From: Nymphalis io | Taxonomy: Eukaryota > Arthropoda > Insecta > Lepidoptera > Nymphalidae | Assembly: GCF_905147045.1 (NCBI RefSeq) | Contig: NC_065905.1 | Coordinates: forward strand, 3,906,001-3,970,000 | DNA length: 64,000 bases | Direction of reading: 5' to 3' | Shown: piece after piece, positions 33,462-45,330 of the stretch | How the letters are laid out: every line of letters starts with the position of its first letter | How positions within the stretch are numbered: position 1 is the first letter of the stretch | The notes under the pieces: model-generated | Seen by the model: only the letters and a program-made list of their open reading frames with translations | What the model was told of the DNA's origin: nothing | Databases searched by the model: none | Translations under genes and position numbers: made by a program

Positions 33462-33650
33462 ACTGCTTCGTTGGTGTAAATATGAGGGCCAATAAAAGTT
33501 ATTGGGTTTTTCTGTTGACGATTCTCAGTAGCAGCCCGGAGTCTGAAAGTTAGAAACGTGTTCACTTTTGTGCCTCGAAAAGCACGTAAAGCCGTAGATC
33601 GTGCGTCTGAACTCTTTCTGGTCGGTGTTGTAACGGTAACAGTCCTTCCA
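33462..33650 (+). mobile_element. Family C SINE, degraded
   Basis: gggccaataaaagttattgg, gattctcagtagcagcccgg and tgcctcgaaaagcac blocks; the tRNA-like head is nearly lost. Confidence 0.68.
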
Positions 33651-34318
33651 GTTAGTTATTTTATGAGTTTATATATTGTAAGTTTAATACTCGGTTCACA
33701 AGGTGTGTAATCTTATTACAAACAAACAATTTTACGGTGACTTTTATATAAAATTTTACTAAAAACGTATAGCAATAGACACAATTATAATAAATATAGT
33801 ACCTTCAAAATTCAAAATATAAAAAGTATGTATGGAAATATATATATACTAAATGTATGTATGTATATAATTTTAAGAAAATATAATATTTTATTAATAT
33901 GAAAGAATACATTTATTTCAACAGAAAGCGAAATTGCAATAGCCGCGATGAAAGTAAAATTTTAACTTCGTATGTGAGTGTAACTTTTATCCATAAGTTT
34001 TGAGCAAAAAATTTCTTACGCAAAAGCTAAATCACGTGCATGAGCTTTATTATTTTTTGCCGGTATTAAAAGCTTACTATGCCGGTTTGGTTCGGATAAT
34101 ACACATGTGAAAGAGTGTCATCTGATGCATGCAATTCTCCTCGGGATAATTGTATTACTTTATAGCTGACAATGTTGAATCACTATGTACTCGTATTATA
34201 AAACAAAATGGGGGGGCATTGTCTATCTGTTTGAACGCGATAAACTCAAAAACTCCCGAAACAATTTTAATACGGTTTTTGACCAATGAATGGAGTGATT
34301 CATTCGAAAGTTTCAAGT
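33651..34318. other. A+T-rich DNA
   Basis: Short atgt microsatellite near 33850. Nothing else. Confidence 0.55.
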
Positions 34319-34567
34319 GTCACTCATCAGATATTCTACCGCACAACAGCATTACTTGGTATTGTTGTGTTCCGTTTTGAAAGGTCAGTAAGCCAGTTTA
34401 CACTGGCTCACTGACCAGAGTGAGTCAGTTTACACAATTACAGGTACAAGGGACATAATATCTTAATTCTCAAGGTTGGTTACAATGCCAATGTCTGTGT
34501 GCGTTGAGGACCACTTACCATCAGGTGGCCCACGTATTCGTCCACCTACCTATAATATAAAAAAAAA
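34319..34567 (+). mobile_element. Family A copy, 5'-truncated, locally rearranged
   Basis: Starts at cactcatcagatattctacc, lacking the first 48 bp or so. Contains a short inverted-plus-direct duplication at 34383-34437 not found in other copies. Confidence 0.78.
34383..34416. repeat. Hairpin created by inverted duplication in family A
   Basis: ggtcagtaagccagt and actggctcactgacc pair with one mismatch around a 4-nt loop. A third, direct version (gtgagtcagtttacac) follows. Other family A copies have one version only. Confidence 0.82.
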
Positions 34568-34584
34568 TATAAAATTCATTAAAG

Positions 34585-34878
34585 TTTTTTTTTTTTACAG
34601 AATAGGAAGGTGGACGAGAATATGGGCCACCTGATGGTAAGTGGTCGCCAAACGCCCTTAGACATTGGCATTGTAAGAAATGTCAACCATCGCTTATAGC
34701 CAATGCGCCACCAACCTTGGGAACTAAGATTTTATGTCCCTTGTGCCTGTAATTACACTGGCTCACTCACCCTTCAAACCGGAACACAACAATATCAAGT
34801 ATTGCTGTTTTGCGGTAGAATATCTGATGAGTGGGTTGTACCTACCCAGACGAGCTTGCACAAAGCCCTACCACCAGT
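34585..34878 (-). mobile_element. Family A SINE-like repeat
   Basis: Full length. It faces the plus-strand copy at 34319-34567, so the two tails meet: an inverted pair separated by 17 bp. Confidence 0.85.
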
Positions 34879-34969
34879 ACAAGTTTTGAGTAAATTGTCT
34901 TAAATATGTTTTTTTTTTTGTTGAAGATGTCGGAAAAATAATTGGAGTACGCCACATAAATCTATAGAC

Positions 34970-35011
34970 TTATATGTATTCTACCCGAGCGAAGCTGGAA
35001 CGGGTAGCTAG
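34970..35011 (+). mobile_element. Helitron-like 3' end
   Basis: ctacccg...cgggtag (34981-34987, 35001-35007) forms a hairpin immediately before ctag (35008-35011) and then t. This is the end structure of Helitrons; the rest of the element is missing or unrecognised. Confidence 0.5.
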
Positions 35012-35566
35012 TTATGCAAATAAAAAACTAAACTGTACATTGTTGTATGATACATACAAATCTACTATGTACCTATTAATTATTTGTCTGTATTTTTTCC
35101 TTTAAAGCCGCATTGGTAGAAATATCTGCGATGGATAAACATGCCTTTTATAGTTAGTTATCTTTTGAAATGTATCTATTTTTTACTCTTTTACGTATAA
35201 TGACCTCGCGATATTCATATATAATCTTATGGTAATAATGTATTTATAAAATTCAATAAAGCAGTAAGCATTAAAGAAAGAAAACGAATCGAATGTGAAG
35301 TTCCTGATTAATATCGTGGGAGAACTCAAGGATCTTACCGAAGACGCTACGGATAAGAAATACTTAGTAATTCATTGCATTCAAAGATACAGTGATATGG
35401 AAACGTCTAGATTTTTTTTAACATATTTAATAAAAAAATGTTTTTTAATAAAAGCGAAGTAATTACTTTTGAGACATATTTTCTATCATTATCTTAATTT
35501 TTAAATTACCAGCTCTTCGTTCGCAGCGTCACTCGCGTGTCGAACACAAGCTCTACTGTAGCTGGT
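35012..35566. other. A+T-rich DNA
   Basis: Nothing recognised. Confidence 0.55.
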
Positions 35567-35860
35567 ACTGGTGGTAGAGCTTTGTGCAAGCTTTTCTGGG
35601 TAAGTACAAACCACTCATCAGATATTCTACCGCAAAACAGCAGTACTTTGACATGTTGTGTTCCGGTTTGAAGGATGAGAGTGTCAGCGTAATTACAGAC
35701 AACAAACAAGGGACATAACATCTTAGTTCCCAAGGTTGGTGGCGCATTGACGATGTAAGCGATATACATTTCTTACAATGCCAATGTCTATGGGAGTTGG
35801 TGACCTCTTACTATCAGGTGGCCCATTTGCTCGTCCGCCTACCTATACTATAAAAAAAAA
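35567..35860 (+). mobile_element. Family A SINE-like repeat
   Basis: Full length with moderate divergence; tail actataaaaaaaaa. Confidence 0.84.
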
Positions 35861-36274
35861 CATATTTTAATATATATATAGTATTTTAAAATATTTGTAC
35901 TACAATTATTATTAATATTTAATGCAATTATATAATTGCATGTTTTATTGGTTTTGATGGTTAGGATTATGGGAATACTAACTACCACCTAAATAGAGAT
36001 AATAAAGAAATATGTAACTTAAATTTTCATTTTTCTTAACGTTAAGTTGAAATTATTTAATGTGATAAGTTATAAGTTACGTCATGTTGGCTTTAGTCGT
36101 TATGATATTCATTTGTTTTATGTCTGTAATGATGATTTCCCTCCGACCGCAGCTCCGACCGACTTTAGTGACGTCAGATACGGCAACCAATAATAAACGG
36201 GGACTATTTGCCAAAAGAAATAATATTATGCTGTTAATATTATGCTAGTGAATATAAATATACTTTATTTAAAA
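35861..36274. other. A+T-rich DNA with a 20-bp palindrome
   Basis: atgcaattatataattgcat at 35922-35941 is a perfect palindrome. aatattatgctgtt is locally duplicated near 36222-36246. Confidence 0.6.
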
Positions 36275-36478
36275 GTAACAGCCTGTAACTGTCCCACTGC
36301 TGGGCGAAGTGGCTCTAATACGGATTGGATACACGGGTTGGCAGATTTTCTTACGATATTTTTCTTCACTTTCGAGCACGAGATGAATTATAATCACAAA
36401 TTCAGACACACGAATATTCAGTAGTGCTCGCCTAGATTCGGATTTAAACCCGGAATCATTAGTTGCAATTCTCGTCTT
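36275..36478 (-). mobile_element. Family B SINE, degraded
   Basis: aagtaacagcctgtaactgt tail, cgagcacgagatgaattata middle, tttaaacccgg B-box region; internal losses. Confidence 0.72.
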
Positions 36479-38261
36479 GTAATCACAAAATACATTAAAA
36501 TATTATGATATATTTTTAATCAAATAAAATTTCTGATTGAAAAATTCTAAATCAGTACAACTTTTGACAACGACTAATGAACAAAAAATGATTTATTAGT
36601 CACATTTGCTTTCTACCATTTCTTCTCAATGTAAAGAACTTTCTCAATGTAATGAACAGGATTTCCTTTTTTACCTATACATAAATTGATCCAGATTAGA
36701 AATTTATGACGCATCCACAAATTGATGTAAAATACTAAAAAAAATATATTTTAAAATTGAAAGGAAAACTAAAATGCTTGACTGAGAAAATAAAACCGGA
36801 AATAAAGGATACAGGAATTGAATATTTTAATTACCAATAACTAAATAATGTGACCCATATACCTGATAATTTCACAACACCTAAGAACTAAAACTTCTTT
36901 ACTTCAGATCCGTTTAAGCGTTACATTTAAAAGAATTTACGTTACATTTTCTTAAAGTTCGATCTTGAAATTTTACTCTCATTATAACAAAAGTTTCTGC
37001 CAATATTTTATTTTTAAAAAACAAATAAAAGATTGTCGACATTTAGTGTTGTCGTCGTAGATTATTTACAAATCCAAATAAATAAAAAGTATGAATAGAA
37101 CGACCCTTCTAGAACGTTCATTCTTTAATAGCGTTGGTGAATTTTGTGATTCTATTTATAATCTGAAAGAGGACTTGTGCAAAATTTATTCAACTAACGG
37201 GAGTAAAATAAAGCATTCTCGTCAGTAACAACGGAGCGAAGCCATTTTTTATCGGCTTATTTGTGCTAAGCGCGGTACAGCGTGAAAATAATACTTCTTT
37301 TGTACCAACTGTTAAAGAGTTGTACAATTTGTTCATGTCGATTCGTTGAGTAAGTTGCTAAGTATATTTCGACTGTGACAAATGTTCATTTAAGCGTATT
37401 AAAATACATTTTACTATAAATTTTCATATAAACAAATGTAAGAAACATCTTTAGATGTGTTCTTTATATTTGCTACAAATAAATAACGTGGGACGTGACG
37501 TGGAAGTCGCTAATTCGTTATATATCCTGATATGTTATCGTACTTACTCCTGACACAAGCCTTACGCACAGAGATCGGAATTAAGAAAAATTTGAAATTC
37601 CTTGAATGCAAACATTTATAAATATATATAAATAAAATAAATAACTATTAAAATCGGTATCTAAACTACTTTAGATGAAGGTGGATTTTGGATCTCTTCA
37701 ATAGCGACCTACTAATCCCCTCTTGTGTGTTTTCGTTTGTTTATTAAAACATACTTGAAATATCAAGAAGTACTATATAATGCAGATTACATAAGATAAA
37801 ATTAATTATAAGTTTATTTACTAGTATGTTTTTGATATTAAATATGATATTACATAAAAAATGCAAGCGGCATTAAGATACGAGTAATACTTGCATATTT
37901 GTTTGTGCTTTAATTATGAATGTGGTCTTATTTCCCTTGGGTATTAGCTTCCTGTGACTGTACTTATTATTGATCAGAGGTAAAAGCGTCGACAGACTAA
38001 AAAAATATTATCGGTCTACTTTTGAAAATTTTAATTCAAATCTGTCAAGTAATTAGCTAAACATATGTACAGTTAATTAATTCGACAAACAATAAGGACA
38101 TTGTACATCTTATATAGCTATACACATATAACTCTTTCAGTAAATGTATGCAAGAAAATGTTTTTAGTAGATATCACAGTAAGAATAAATTCGATCATTA
38201 AAACATTCAATATAAAGCAACCCTATTTATCGAGATCTGCTTCTAAGGTTATTGTCATGGA
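36479..38261. other. A+T-rich unique DNA
   Basis: A tandem ttctcaatgtaaagaac/ttctcaatgtaatgaac pair near 36625-36660. A G+C-richer patch at 37200-37290 is unassigned. No gene. Confidence 0.5.
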
Positions 38262-38314
38262 AACATTCCATCAACGCAGCTAACATTCCATCAACGCAGG
38301 GCGTTGATGGAATG
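38262..38314. repeat. Direct and inverted copies of one 14-18-bp sequence
   Basis: aacattccatcaacgcag at 38262-38279 and 38282-38299, then the inverted gcgttgatggaatg at 38301-38314. The last two form a perfect 14-bp hairpin with loop agg. A truncated family B SINE starts at once. Confidence 0.9.
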
Positions 38315-38404
38315 AAAGCAGCGTGGTGGAATAAGCTCCAAACCTTCTCCTCAAAAAAGGAGAGGAGGCCTTAGCCCGGTAGTGGGACATTCTCAGGCTG
38401 TTAC
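38315..38404 (+). mobile_element. Family B SINE, strongly 5'-truncated
   Basis: Only the last 90 bp (agcgtggtggaataagctcc to aggctgttacg). Its 5' junction is the inverted repeat at 38284-38314. Confidence 0.8.
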
Positions 38405-39330
38405 GATTACGAACCATGGCATTAGTGATATTTTCGCATAAGCCCATGAACAATGTCAATGTTTACGAGTTTAAGGTTATTCAAACCTTTTCTCCTAACC
38501 CTCGCGCCGTATTTGCTTTGTGATGTATTTTTAATGCAATGCCATAACTTAGTATGTTTACTTCCTCACGTCGACTTCTTTGGTCATTGTTGTGGAACTA
38601 TATATTAAGCTCACCGATCATGATCCTAAATGTATTAGAAAAGACGTTCCAAATACGCTTCAACTCTTATGATGTTTTTTACTTAAAACAATTGCTCATT
38701 CAAACTCACGGAATTTATTAGGGAATACCCTACACTTCTAACAAATTTCATAGATGTTTTCCTAAAATGTGACATGAAAATACAGACACAAATTATTTAA
38801 ATAAGAAGCGGAAGAAATTATTCGTAAATTTTGGACTTTATCAATTCGGCCCGCCGACACGAATTACCATAATTAACAATTTGCACGGAAACTTTCTGGA
38901 AACAATCCATCAATTATCGGAAGGAATTTCTTTAAAACATTTGCGCGACAAAGAATGGGAGCACTTTGGAACTGCTCGAGTAATGTACCAGAAGTGTTTA
39001 AATTGATAAGTTAAACTTAACTTTTGGAGTAACGAAAAAAATCATTTTAGGATAATTTCTCTTAGTGATGAAAAAAATGTGGTGCGTTTGTGGATCATGG
39101 CCATGTGGCGTTACGGGACGCCCTTCAGCTGATGTATACCTACAATAATTATTAAATTAATTATTATTATATTTTGCTTCTCATTGAACGCTTGTTTAAA
39201 GTGGGTAAAACAATTGCATAAAGGGCCAAAATCGAATAAGCGACTTACCGACACATCGGTACACGGTTTGTATACCGCCGAGCTACATTTTGTACTTACT
39301 TTATTTATAGTATGATGGATCAGTTTTAAC
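38405..39330. other. Unique DNA
   Basis: No gene; the open frame at 39111-39377 overlaps the next SINE. Confidence 0.5.
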
Positions 39331-39430
39331 CCGCATTGGAGCAACGTGGTGGAATAAGCTCCAAACCTTCTCCTCAAAAGGGAGAGGAGGCCTTAGCCCA
39401 GCGGTGGGACATTAACAGGCTGTTACTAGG
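39331..39430 (+). mobile_element. Family B SINE, 5'-truncated
   Basis: cccgcattggagcaacgtgg to acaggctgttact. No palindrome at its 5' edge, unlike 25059 and 38315. Confidence 0.8.
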
Positions 39431-39442
39431 TCTACTACTAGG

Positions 39443-39662
39443 ATTAGTTTAAGAGCTTTCTGCAAGTCCGTCCGAGAAAGTACCCTGTTTGTATTGCTGT
39501 TCTGGTTTGAAGATTGAGTGCCAGTGAGTGAACCAGTGTAACTAAAGGTACAAGAAACATTACATCTGAGTTTTCAAGGTTGATGATGAAATGTTTGATA
39601 TTTTTTTACAGTGCCAATGTCTATGGGCTGTGGTAATTACTTATTAGCAGGTGGTCCTTTTG
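39443..39662 (+). mobile_element. Family A copy, degraded
   Basis: agctttctgcaagtccgtc, gtattgctgttctggtttg and gtgccaatgtctatggg blocks. Confidence 0.65.
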
Positions 39663-39904
39663 ACAAAAATACCAAGTAAATTAGGTGAGTAATGAGCGTC
39701 CAGTGAACTTCACACTCACACACGCACTCAATCTCATTCTCCTGTTTTTACATTAATCTGGTATCGCTGTCACCATCGAAATAGATTTTATCAAATCGAT
39801 TTAGAGTTTATAGCACGAATTAATGTAATGCGGTATCAACGTTATTTTCTTAATACAATTATTCTTAAATGATTCTAAGATACATATCTCTCAATATTAG
39901 AACT

Positions 39905-42701
39905 CTGTAATGGTGGGTAATTCCAGCAGCTTGTTAAATAATATGTTGTCAGATTGTCTTTCTTTAAACGACTTAACTCAGTATAATAACATATTAAATA
40001 ACAAAACTAAAATACTGGATTTAATTCTTAGCAACAAATTAATTCATTATCTATCTGCGAGCACAAATCCTCTTATAAAAGTTGACTTGCTACATCCCCC
40101 TTTGACATTTTTCCTAGAAAGCACACCATCATCAAACCTATCTCCCAATGAAAATATCAATAAGTACTGTTTTCACAGAGCCGTTTACTCTAAAATTCAA
40201 GAGGATTTAAATAATATCAATTGGGGTAATATTTTATGCATATGCAAGTCAGTCGACGACATGGTTGCAGTATTTTATGAACAATTACAAGTTCTAATTC
40301 GGAAACATGTACCTAAATCAAGTCATCGTAGTAATAAATATCCATTCTGGTTTAATTACGGGCTAATTAACTGCATTAAAGAAATTTTTTGCTGAGTCAA
40401 AATTCGTAAATATAACAACAATCAATCAACAATCCACGTGATATTCTAACGTTCGATTTGTTAAGAAAAAGATGAAATAAACTTTTAACGGATTCCTACT
40501 CAAAGTACTTGGAGCGTCTTGAGTTAAGGTCTAATCCTAAGCTTATTTGGTTCTATGTTAAACTGAAAAAAAGGCAATTAACACATACCCAACTAAATTA
40601 AATTGCAATTCTAATGTGGCTACCCAGGGTGAGGACATATGTAATCTCTTTGCTAAACACTTTTCCTCAGTCTTTAATCGGTCTGTATCTATTTCTACAC
40701 AGCCTAATCCTGTTAAGGCCTTAACCGTTAATAGTTGCCTTTACTCTCTATCATTCTCCTCCGGCCAAATCCTTAAAGTATTAAAAGGTCTAGATTCTTC
40801 AAAAGGGGCTGGTGCGGATGGTATACCAGCATTATTTGTTACCAAGTGTGCTGATGAATTAGTCAAGCCACTTACCTTAATCATCAACCGATCATTGAGT
40901 ACGGGTATCTACCCTTCAGCTTGGAAGGAAGCTTTGGTTATACCATTGCATAAAAAAGGCGATAGGGCTTGTGTAGAAAATTATAGACCGATATCTGTGA
41001 TCTCAGTGTTTGGTAAAATATTCGAACTTCTTGTATACCCGTGTATCTTATCACAACTAAAGCAGACCATTATACCGCAACAACACGGTTTTTTGAGGGC
41101 CCGTTCTACCACAACTAACCTTGTTTCGTTTGTTGAAGACCTCACTGAGGCGGTGGATAGCGGCAACTCCATTGATGCTATTTATACCGACTTTAGTAAT
41201 GCCTTTGATAAAGTTAATCATCATAAACTGTTGCAAAAACTTTAATTGATTGGTATAACGGGCACTCTTCTTAACTGGTGTGGGTCGTATCTCCACGATC
41301 GCAAATCAACTGTGGTTATTAATGGCTACGCATCTAACCCCTTCATATCTCACTCTGGAGTACCTCAGCTGATCCCACCTGGGACCTTTACTGTTTAACA
41401 TCTTTATTAATGACTGTTCATGTTTCAAACATACTAAATGCTATTTATTCGCTGACGATCTCAAGTTGCTTAGACCTGTATCCACTGTTTCAGATGCCAT
41501 ACTTCTGCAGAGAGATTTAAATAGCTTGGTCTCATGGTGTCACATAAACGATATGAGCTTAAACACTGAAAAATGTTTCGTTATACGGTTCAGCTGGAAA
41601 AAGACCACTTTCGTTAGATGGTACACCATCAACGGACATTTGCTTGCAGAGGTGGACAATGTGGGTGATTAAGTCATCATTTTAGACTCTAAACTGCTAT
41701 TTCATCTTCATATGGACACTATTAAACTAAGGCTTTCAGGGTTTTGGGTTTTGTCTTGCGAAATTGTAGGGATTTTAAAAAACCTCAGACTAAAATTACT
41801 TAATACACTGCTTTAGTTCGCAGTATTTTAGAATACGGTAGCATTGTATGGAATCCTCACTACGATATTTACAAGAATAGACTTGAAAGTGTACAAAAAA
41901 GTTTCTTATGGCATTTATCTTATAGTCAAAATTTAGCTAAAAAGCTGCCAAGTTACGAAGATAGACTCTCACATTTTAAACTTCTTTCTCTTTACGATCG
42001 TAGACGCGTCCTCGATAACATTTTCCTATATAAGTTATTGAACGGAACTATCGACTGTAGTTACCTCCTTTCTAAAATTATGATTCGTGCTCCTAAAAAG
42101 ACCACTAGACCATCTGTGTATATTCCTTTCGTTGAAAAACTTACTCATTCCCGTCAGGGGCGCTACTCTCCAATTAACAGGCTAATCATCGATTTTAATA
42201 ATATCTACAAAATGCTCAATAATATGATTAACAATAAAAAAGTGTCAAACGAAGCTCTTAAAATTGATATTTTTAATGACAATTTGAATCAGTTTCGTAA
42301 AAAAATATCTTTTATTTTCCTCAATAATACTGTATAAAATAATGAATGAATTTTTATTTTTAACATCTTTTTTTTATGTATTAATGTACCTCTTAATTTT
42401 GTTTGCTTTTAATCAAATAATTAATATTCAAAAAATTTAAATGTTCTCCGATATTTATATTTTACTCATTTTATACCAATCAAGTGATAATTTTATAATA
42501 ATTTAATTGTTAATATCTTTTCTATTTGTTATAAATATTTTGATTTTTAAAATTATTATTTTTTGTTAAATGTTGATATATTTTGCAACACCTATAATTT
42601 AGGAGATACTCGATTTGTATAACGTCATGTTTAAAGACTCAATTGTATTTGTTAGTGTTCTTCTTGTTGGTGTTGATATAATAATAAATAAATAAATATA
42701 T
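39905..42701 (+). mobile_element. CR1/Jockey-type LINE, 5'-truncated and decayed
   Basis: Plus-strand LINE from the C-terminal part of the endonuclease through the reverse transcriptase to a 3' tail of aaat-type repeats (ataataaataaataaata, 42681-42699). Less G+C-rich and more damaged than the LINE at 12.7-16.0 kb, so older and of a different family. Target duplications were not found. Confidence 0.85.
39910..42337 (+). pseudogene. LINE endonuclease end + reverse transcriptase, fragmented
   Basis: 39910-40395 covers the end of the endonuclease (TKILDLILSN) and the linker. A decayed stretch follows to about 40616. 40616-41245 holds the reverse transcriptase fingers and palm start: KGAGADGIPALF, NYRPISVISVFGKIFE and TDFSNAFDKVNH, with catalytic D192 of that frame. 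The frame stops at 41245 and GVPQ (about 41360) is followed by a frameshift. FADD, the YADD-box equivalent, reads CYLFADDLKLL at 41441-41473. 41466-41672 continues (SWCHINDMSLNTEKC), then another stop. 41815-42337 encodes the C-terminal domain (ILEYGSIVWNP, KLLSLYDRRRVLDNIFLYKL). Several stops and frameshifts make it non-functional. Confidence 0.85.
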
Positions 42702-43074
42702 TTTCTCTTGCAATTCTTTATCATCCAATCATAGACAAGGAAAGATAAAATGAATACAGGTATCAGTCAATAGATCGTACTAAATTACATAATGCTGTCA
42801 TTAGAAGTCTTGTAAGCTCCATTTTCTATGACACGACTGTGCTCAAATGTATCACAATGCTTTATTGTCAACGTCTACGATGCAAGCGATAAGCGACGAT
42901 ACGGTGAAATTGTTCATTGAGAGGGTTTGAATAGCGTTGAATCTTTAGTAGTGAATCTTTATCGCGATTTGAATGCGCTTACTATACATCTACATGTGTT
43001 TTTTGTTAAAATTGTTCATCATAATGCAAAATTTATCATTTATAAATTAGTTAATTTACAGCCTTAATTGTTAC
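42702..43074. other. A+T-rich DNA
   Basis: Nothing recognised. Confidence 0.55.
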
Positions 43075-43250
43075 GCTGTTGTGGCCTCCTCACCTTTTGA
43101 AGAGAAGGTTTGGAGCAAATCCCCCCACACTGGTCCAATGTGAGCAGATTGAGGCATATATTCATCCGGTACATGAAGTTTTCCTCAAACAAATTCATGA
43201 CATGAAATGTTTTCAGTTGATTCATGTTATCTAACCACTGGGCCCGCTGA
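43075..43250 (-). mobile_element. Family B SINE, degraded
   Basis: ggcctcctcaccttttgaag, ggtttggagc and ctaaccactgggccc blocks with the middle lost. Confidence 0.62.
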
Positions 43251-43680
43251 TTAATAAATGAATACTAACAATTATAATAATTATTATGTTATATTTATAT
43301 TATTATTATAATATAAATATATATTATTATAATATATTATTATTATAATATATTTATATTTATGTAAGATATATGTGTTTTAGATAAGTTTTTTGTCCTT
43401 GTAAAAAATTAATATAATTAATAGAATGGTAATTTATATTATAATATAGATATTTTTATTCTAACAACTCAATCAAATTCACCTCTTACACCTGTCAGGT
43501 GACATTGATTCAACGGCTGCAAAATTGACGAAGTAAGAATAGCAATAAACAAGAGAAATATGTAAATATTTTGTTATAGTAAATAGTGTTATATTATTTT
43601 TTACACACGGATACAAGTAAATAACAATTTCAATATAGGGTTCGGAATAATGACCTCATCACTTATTGTGTCTTTTCCAG
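43251..43680. other. A+T-rich DNA with (att)n microsatellite
   Basis: Imperfect tta/ata repeats at about 43260-43370. Ends with a pyrimidine-rich acttattgtgtcttttccag. Confidence 0.6.
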
Positions 43681-43758
43681 ACAGCTCGTGCAAGAACTGA
43701 TGGAAAAATTGAACCAGAAAAAAATATTGCCCGCTTGAAAATAACAGTTCAAATATAA
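43681..43758 (+). other. Possible 3'-terminal exon, weak
   Basis: Follows an acceptor-like sequence and reads in one frame TARARTDGKIEPEKNIARLK, then five more residues to a stop at 43756-43758. Composition is less A+T-rich than its surroundings. No matching protein recognised, no donor and no convincing poly(A) signal; it could equally be old transposon sequence. Confidence 0.2.
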
Positions 43759-43782
43759 TTTTTATATAGATTGTCAGACACG

Positions 43783-44008
43783 GTAAAATGGGCCACTTGA
43801 TGTTAAGTGGTCACCAACGACCATATGTAGATAGAAATAATAACCATACCTTACATCACCAAACCAAAAATCTTGGGAAATAAGATGTTATGTCCCTTGC
43901 TCCTATAGTTACACTAGTTCACTGACCTTTCTACCCGGAACACAACAATACTAAGTACTGCTGTTACGCGGCAGAATATGTGATAAGCACAAAACCAAAA
44001 GTTACCAA
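43783..44008 (-). mobile_element. Family A copy, degraded
   Basis: atgggccacttgatgttaag, aagatgttatgtcccttgct and gcggcagaatatgtgataag blocks. Confidence 0.7.
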
Positions 44009-44111
44009 CGTAAAAATGTATATTATAAAATTGATAAAATGATAAAGTTTTTTTCGATATCGAAGAAGTAATTGATTTAGTTATTTAAATTTAAAATCAT
44101 AATATTACATG

Positions 44112-44308
44112 ATCATAAAGGTTGTGGCTCCAAAACCGAAGCACTTCCGAATTATTATGTCATTAATTTGTGCTTATAATTTTATTAATCCCACGTTTAA
44201 GACAAAATGTTATGTACGTGTCGGATAAAATTCTGTCAGGTGGATATTCCACCAATCAGTAGAATATTGAAATAAGCTACCTTCTCATAAGGAGGAACCC
44301 TTTGCCTT
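44112..44308 (+). mobile_element. Family B SINE, very degraded
   Basis: ccgaagcac, aatttgtgcttataatt, gtggatattccacca and ccttctcataaggagga in family B order. Confidence 0.5.
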
Positions 44309-44310
44309 TG

Positions 44311-44341
44311 ATGAATGCTGGTTATGTCAACCAGCATTCAT
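44311..44341. repeat. Perfect hairpin, 13-bp arms, 5-nt loop
   Basis: atgaatgctggtt, loop atgtc, aaccagcattcat. It sits at the 3' end of the degraded SINE. Confidence 0.85.
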
Positions 44342-45157
44342 ATTTTGTCAAACAAAGCGATATCGCTATACAAACACGTTACGTTGGAATAACTCCTTTA
44401 TACAAAAGATAAATTGAAACACGTAACGAATAAGCGAGTACTGACTGTGTTATTTTATACGAAGAAACTTGTTTCAAGCTTGAACTAGCAGAAACTATCG
44501 TGATTTTTCAAGATAACAAGCCGTATGACTTCCGGCGTGATTTCTGTAAACAAATGTAAGCGAGAACGCTAACAACAGGATGTGTTTGATATAATAATAA
44601 TCTATTTTTATTGATATCAGCTTTTATTATTCAAGTCTTAGACGCGATATATGGTCTATCATTTTGTTTGCTTTTCCTAAAATTATATTTGTGCGAATAT
44701 CTTGTTAACATTTAGATGTCACATCGAAACGATCGCATCCGTTCACATAAAAATATAATATTGTTATTATTTATATTCATTTTATCCTTGTTTTTTTAAG
44801 ATGATAACTTACCAATTTTTAAAATAGAAACAAAAGTAGTCCTATTCATTAAAGTATTATTTTTATCATGATAATAGTTTGTCTAACTATCTGTCTGTCA
44901 GTTATTTTGATGCTACCTACAGTATACAACATAATATGCATAAAATAAATACTATAGTAGTCTTAAAATAATACGACTACCGCATATACTTCAGAAGACA
45001 AGTTACGAAATTTTATTTCTACACATGTGGTGTAGGAGGAACGAGAGGGGGGCTGAATGGGAACAAGGGGGAACTAGTGCGTATATTTTTTAAAATTCAT
45101 GAAAACTTTGTTATTTTTCTCTGATTTATAAAAATAAATATAGCTATTCAAACTTTA
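44342..45157. other. A+T-rich DNA
   Basis: A purine-rich patch (aggaacgagaggggggctga) at about 45036-45070 is unassigned. Confidence 0.5.
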
Positions 45158-45330
45158 GGTACTTATAGCTCAGTGACACAAAACGAGGATCTCAACCGAA
45201 GATAGCGAGTTCAAATCCGAGTAAGCGTTAAAAAGTTTATAAATTGGTTATTTTGTTGTTGTAATTAAACAGAATGTGTCGATTAAAGATCTGCCACGTG
45301 TGTCAAATTCCAAGTACCATCCTGTTTATG
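45158..45330 (+). mobile_element. Family B SINE, very degraded
   Basis: Head (cttatagctcagtg ... ctcaaccgaagatagcgagt) and B box (gagttcaaatccg), then ctgccacgtgtgtc. Confidence 0.5.
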
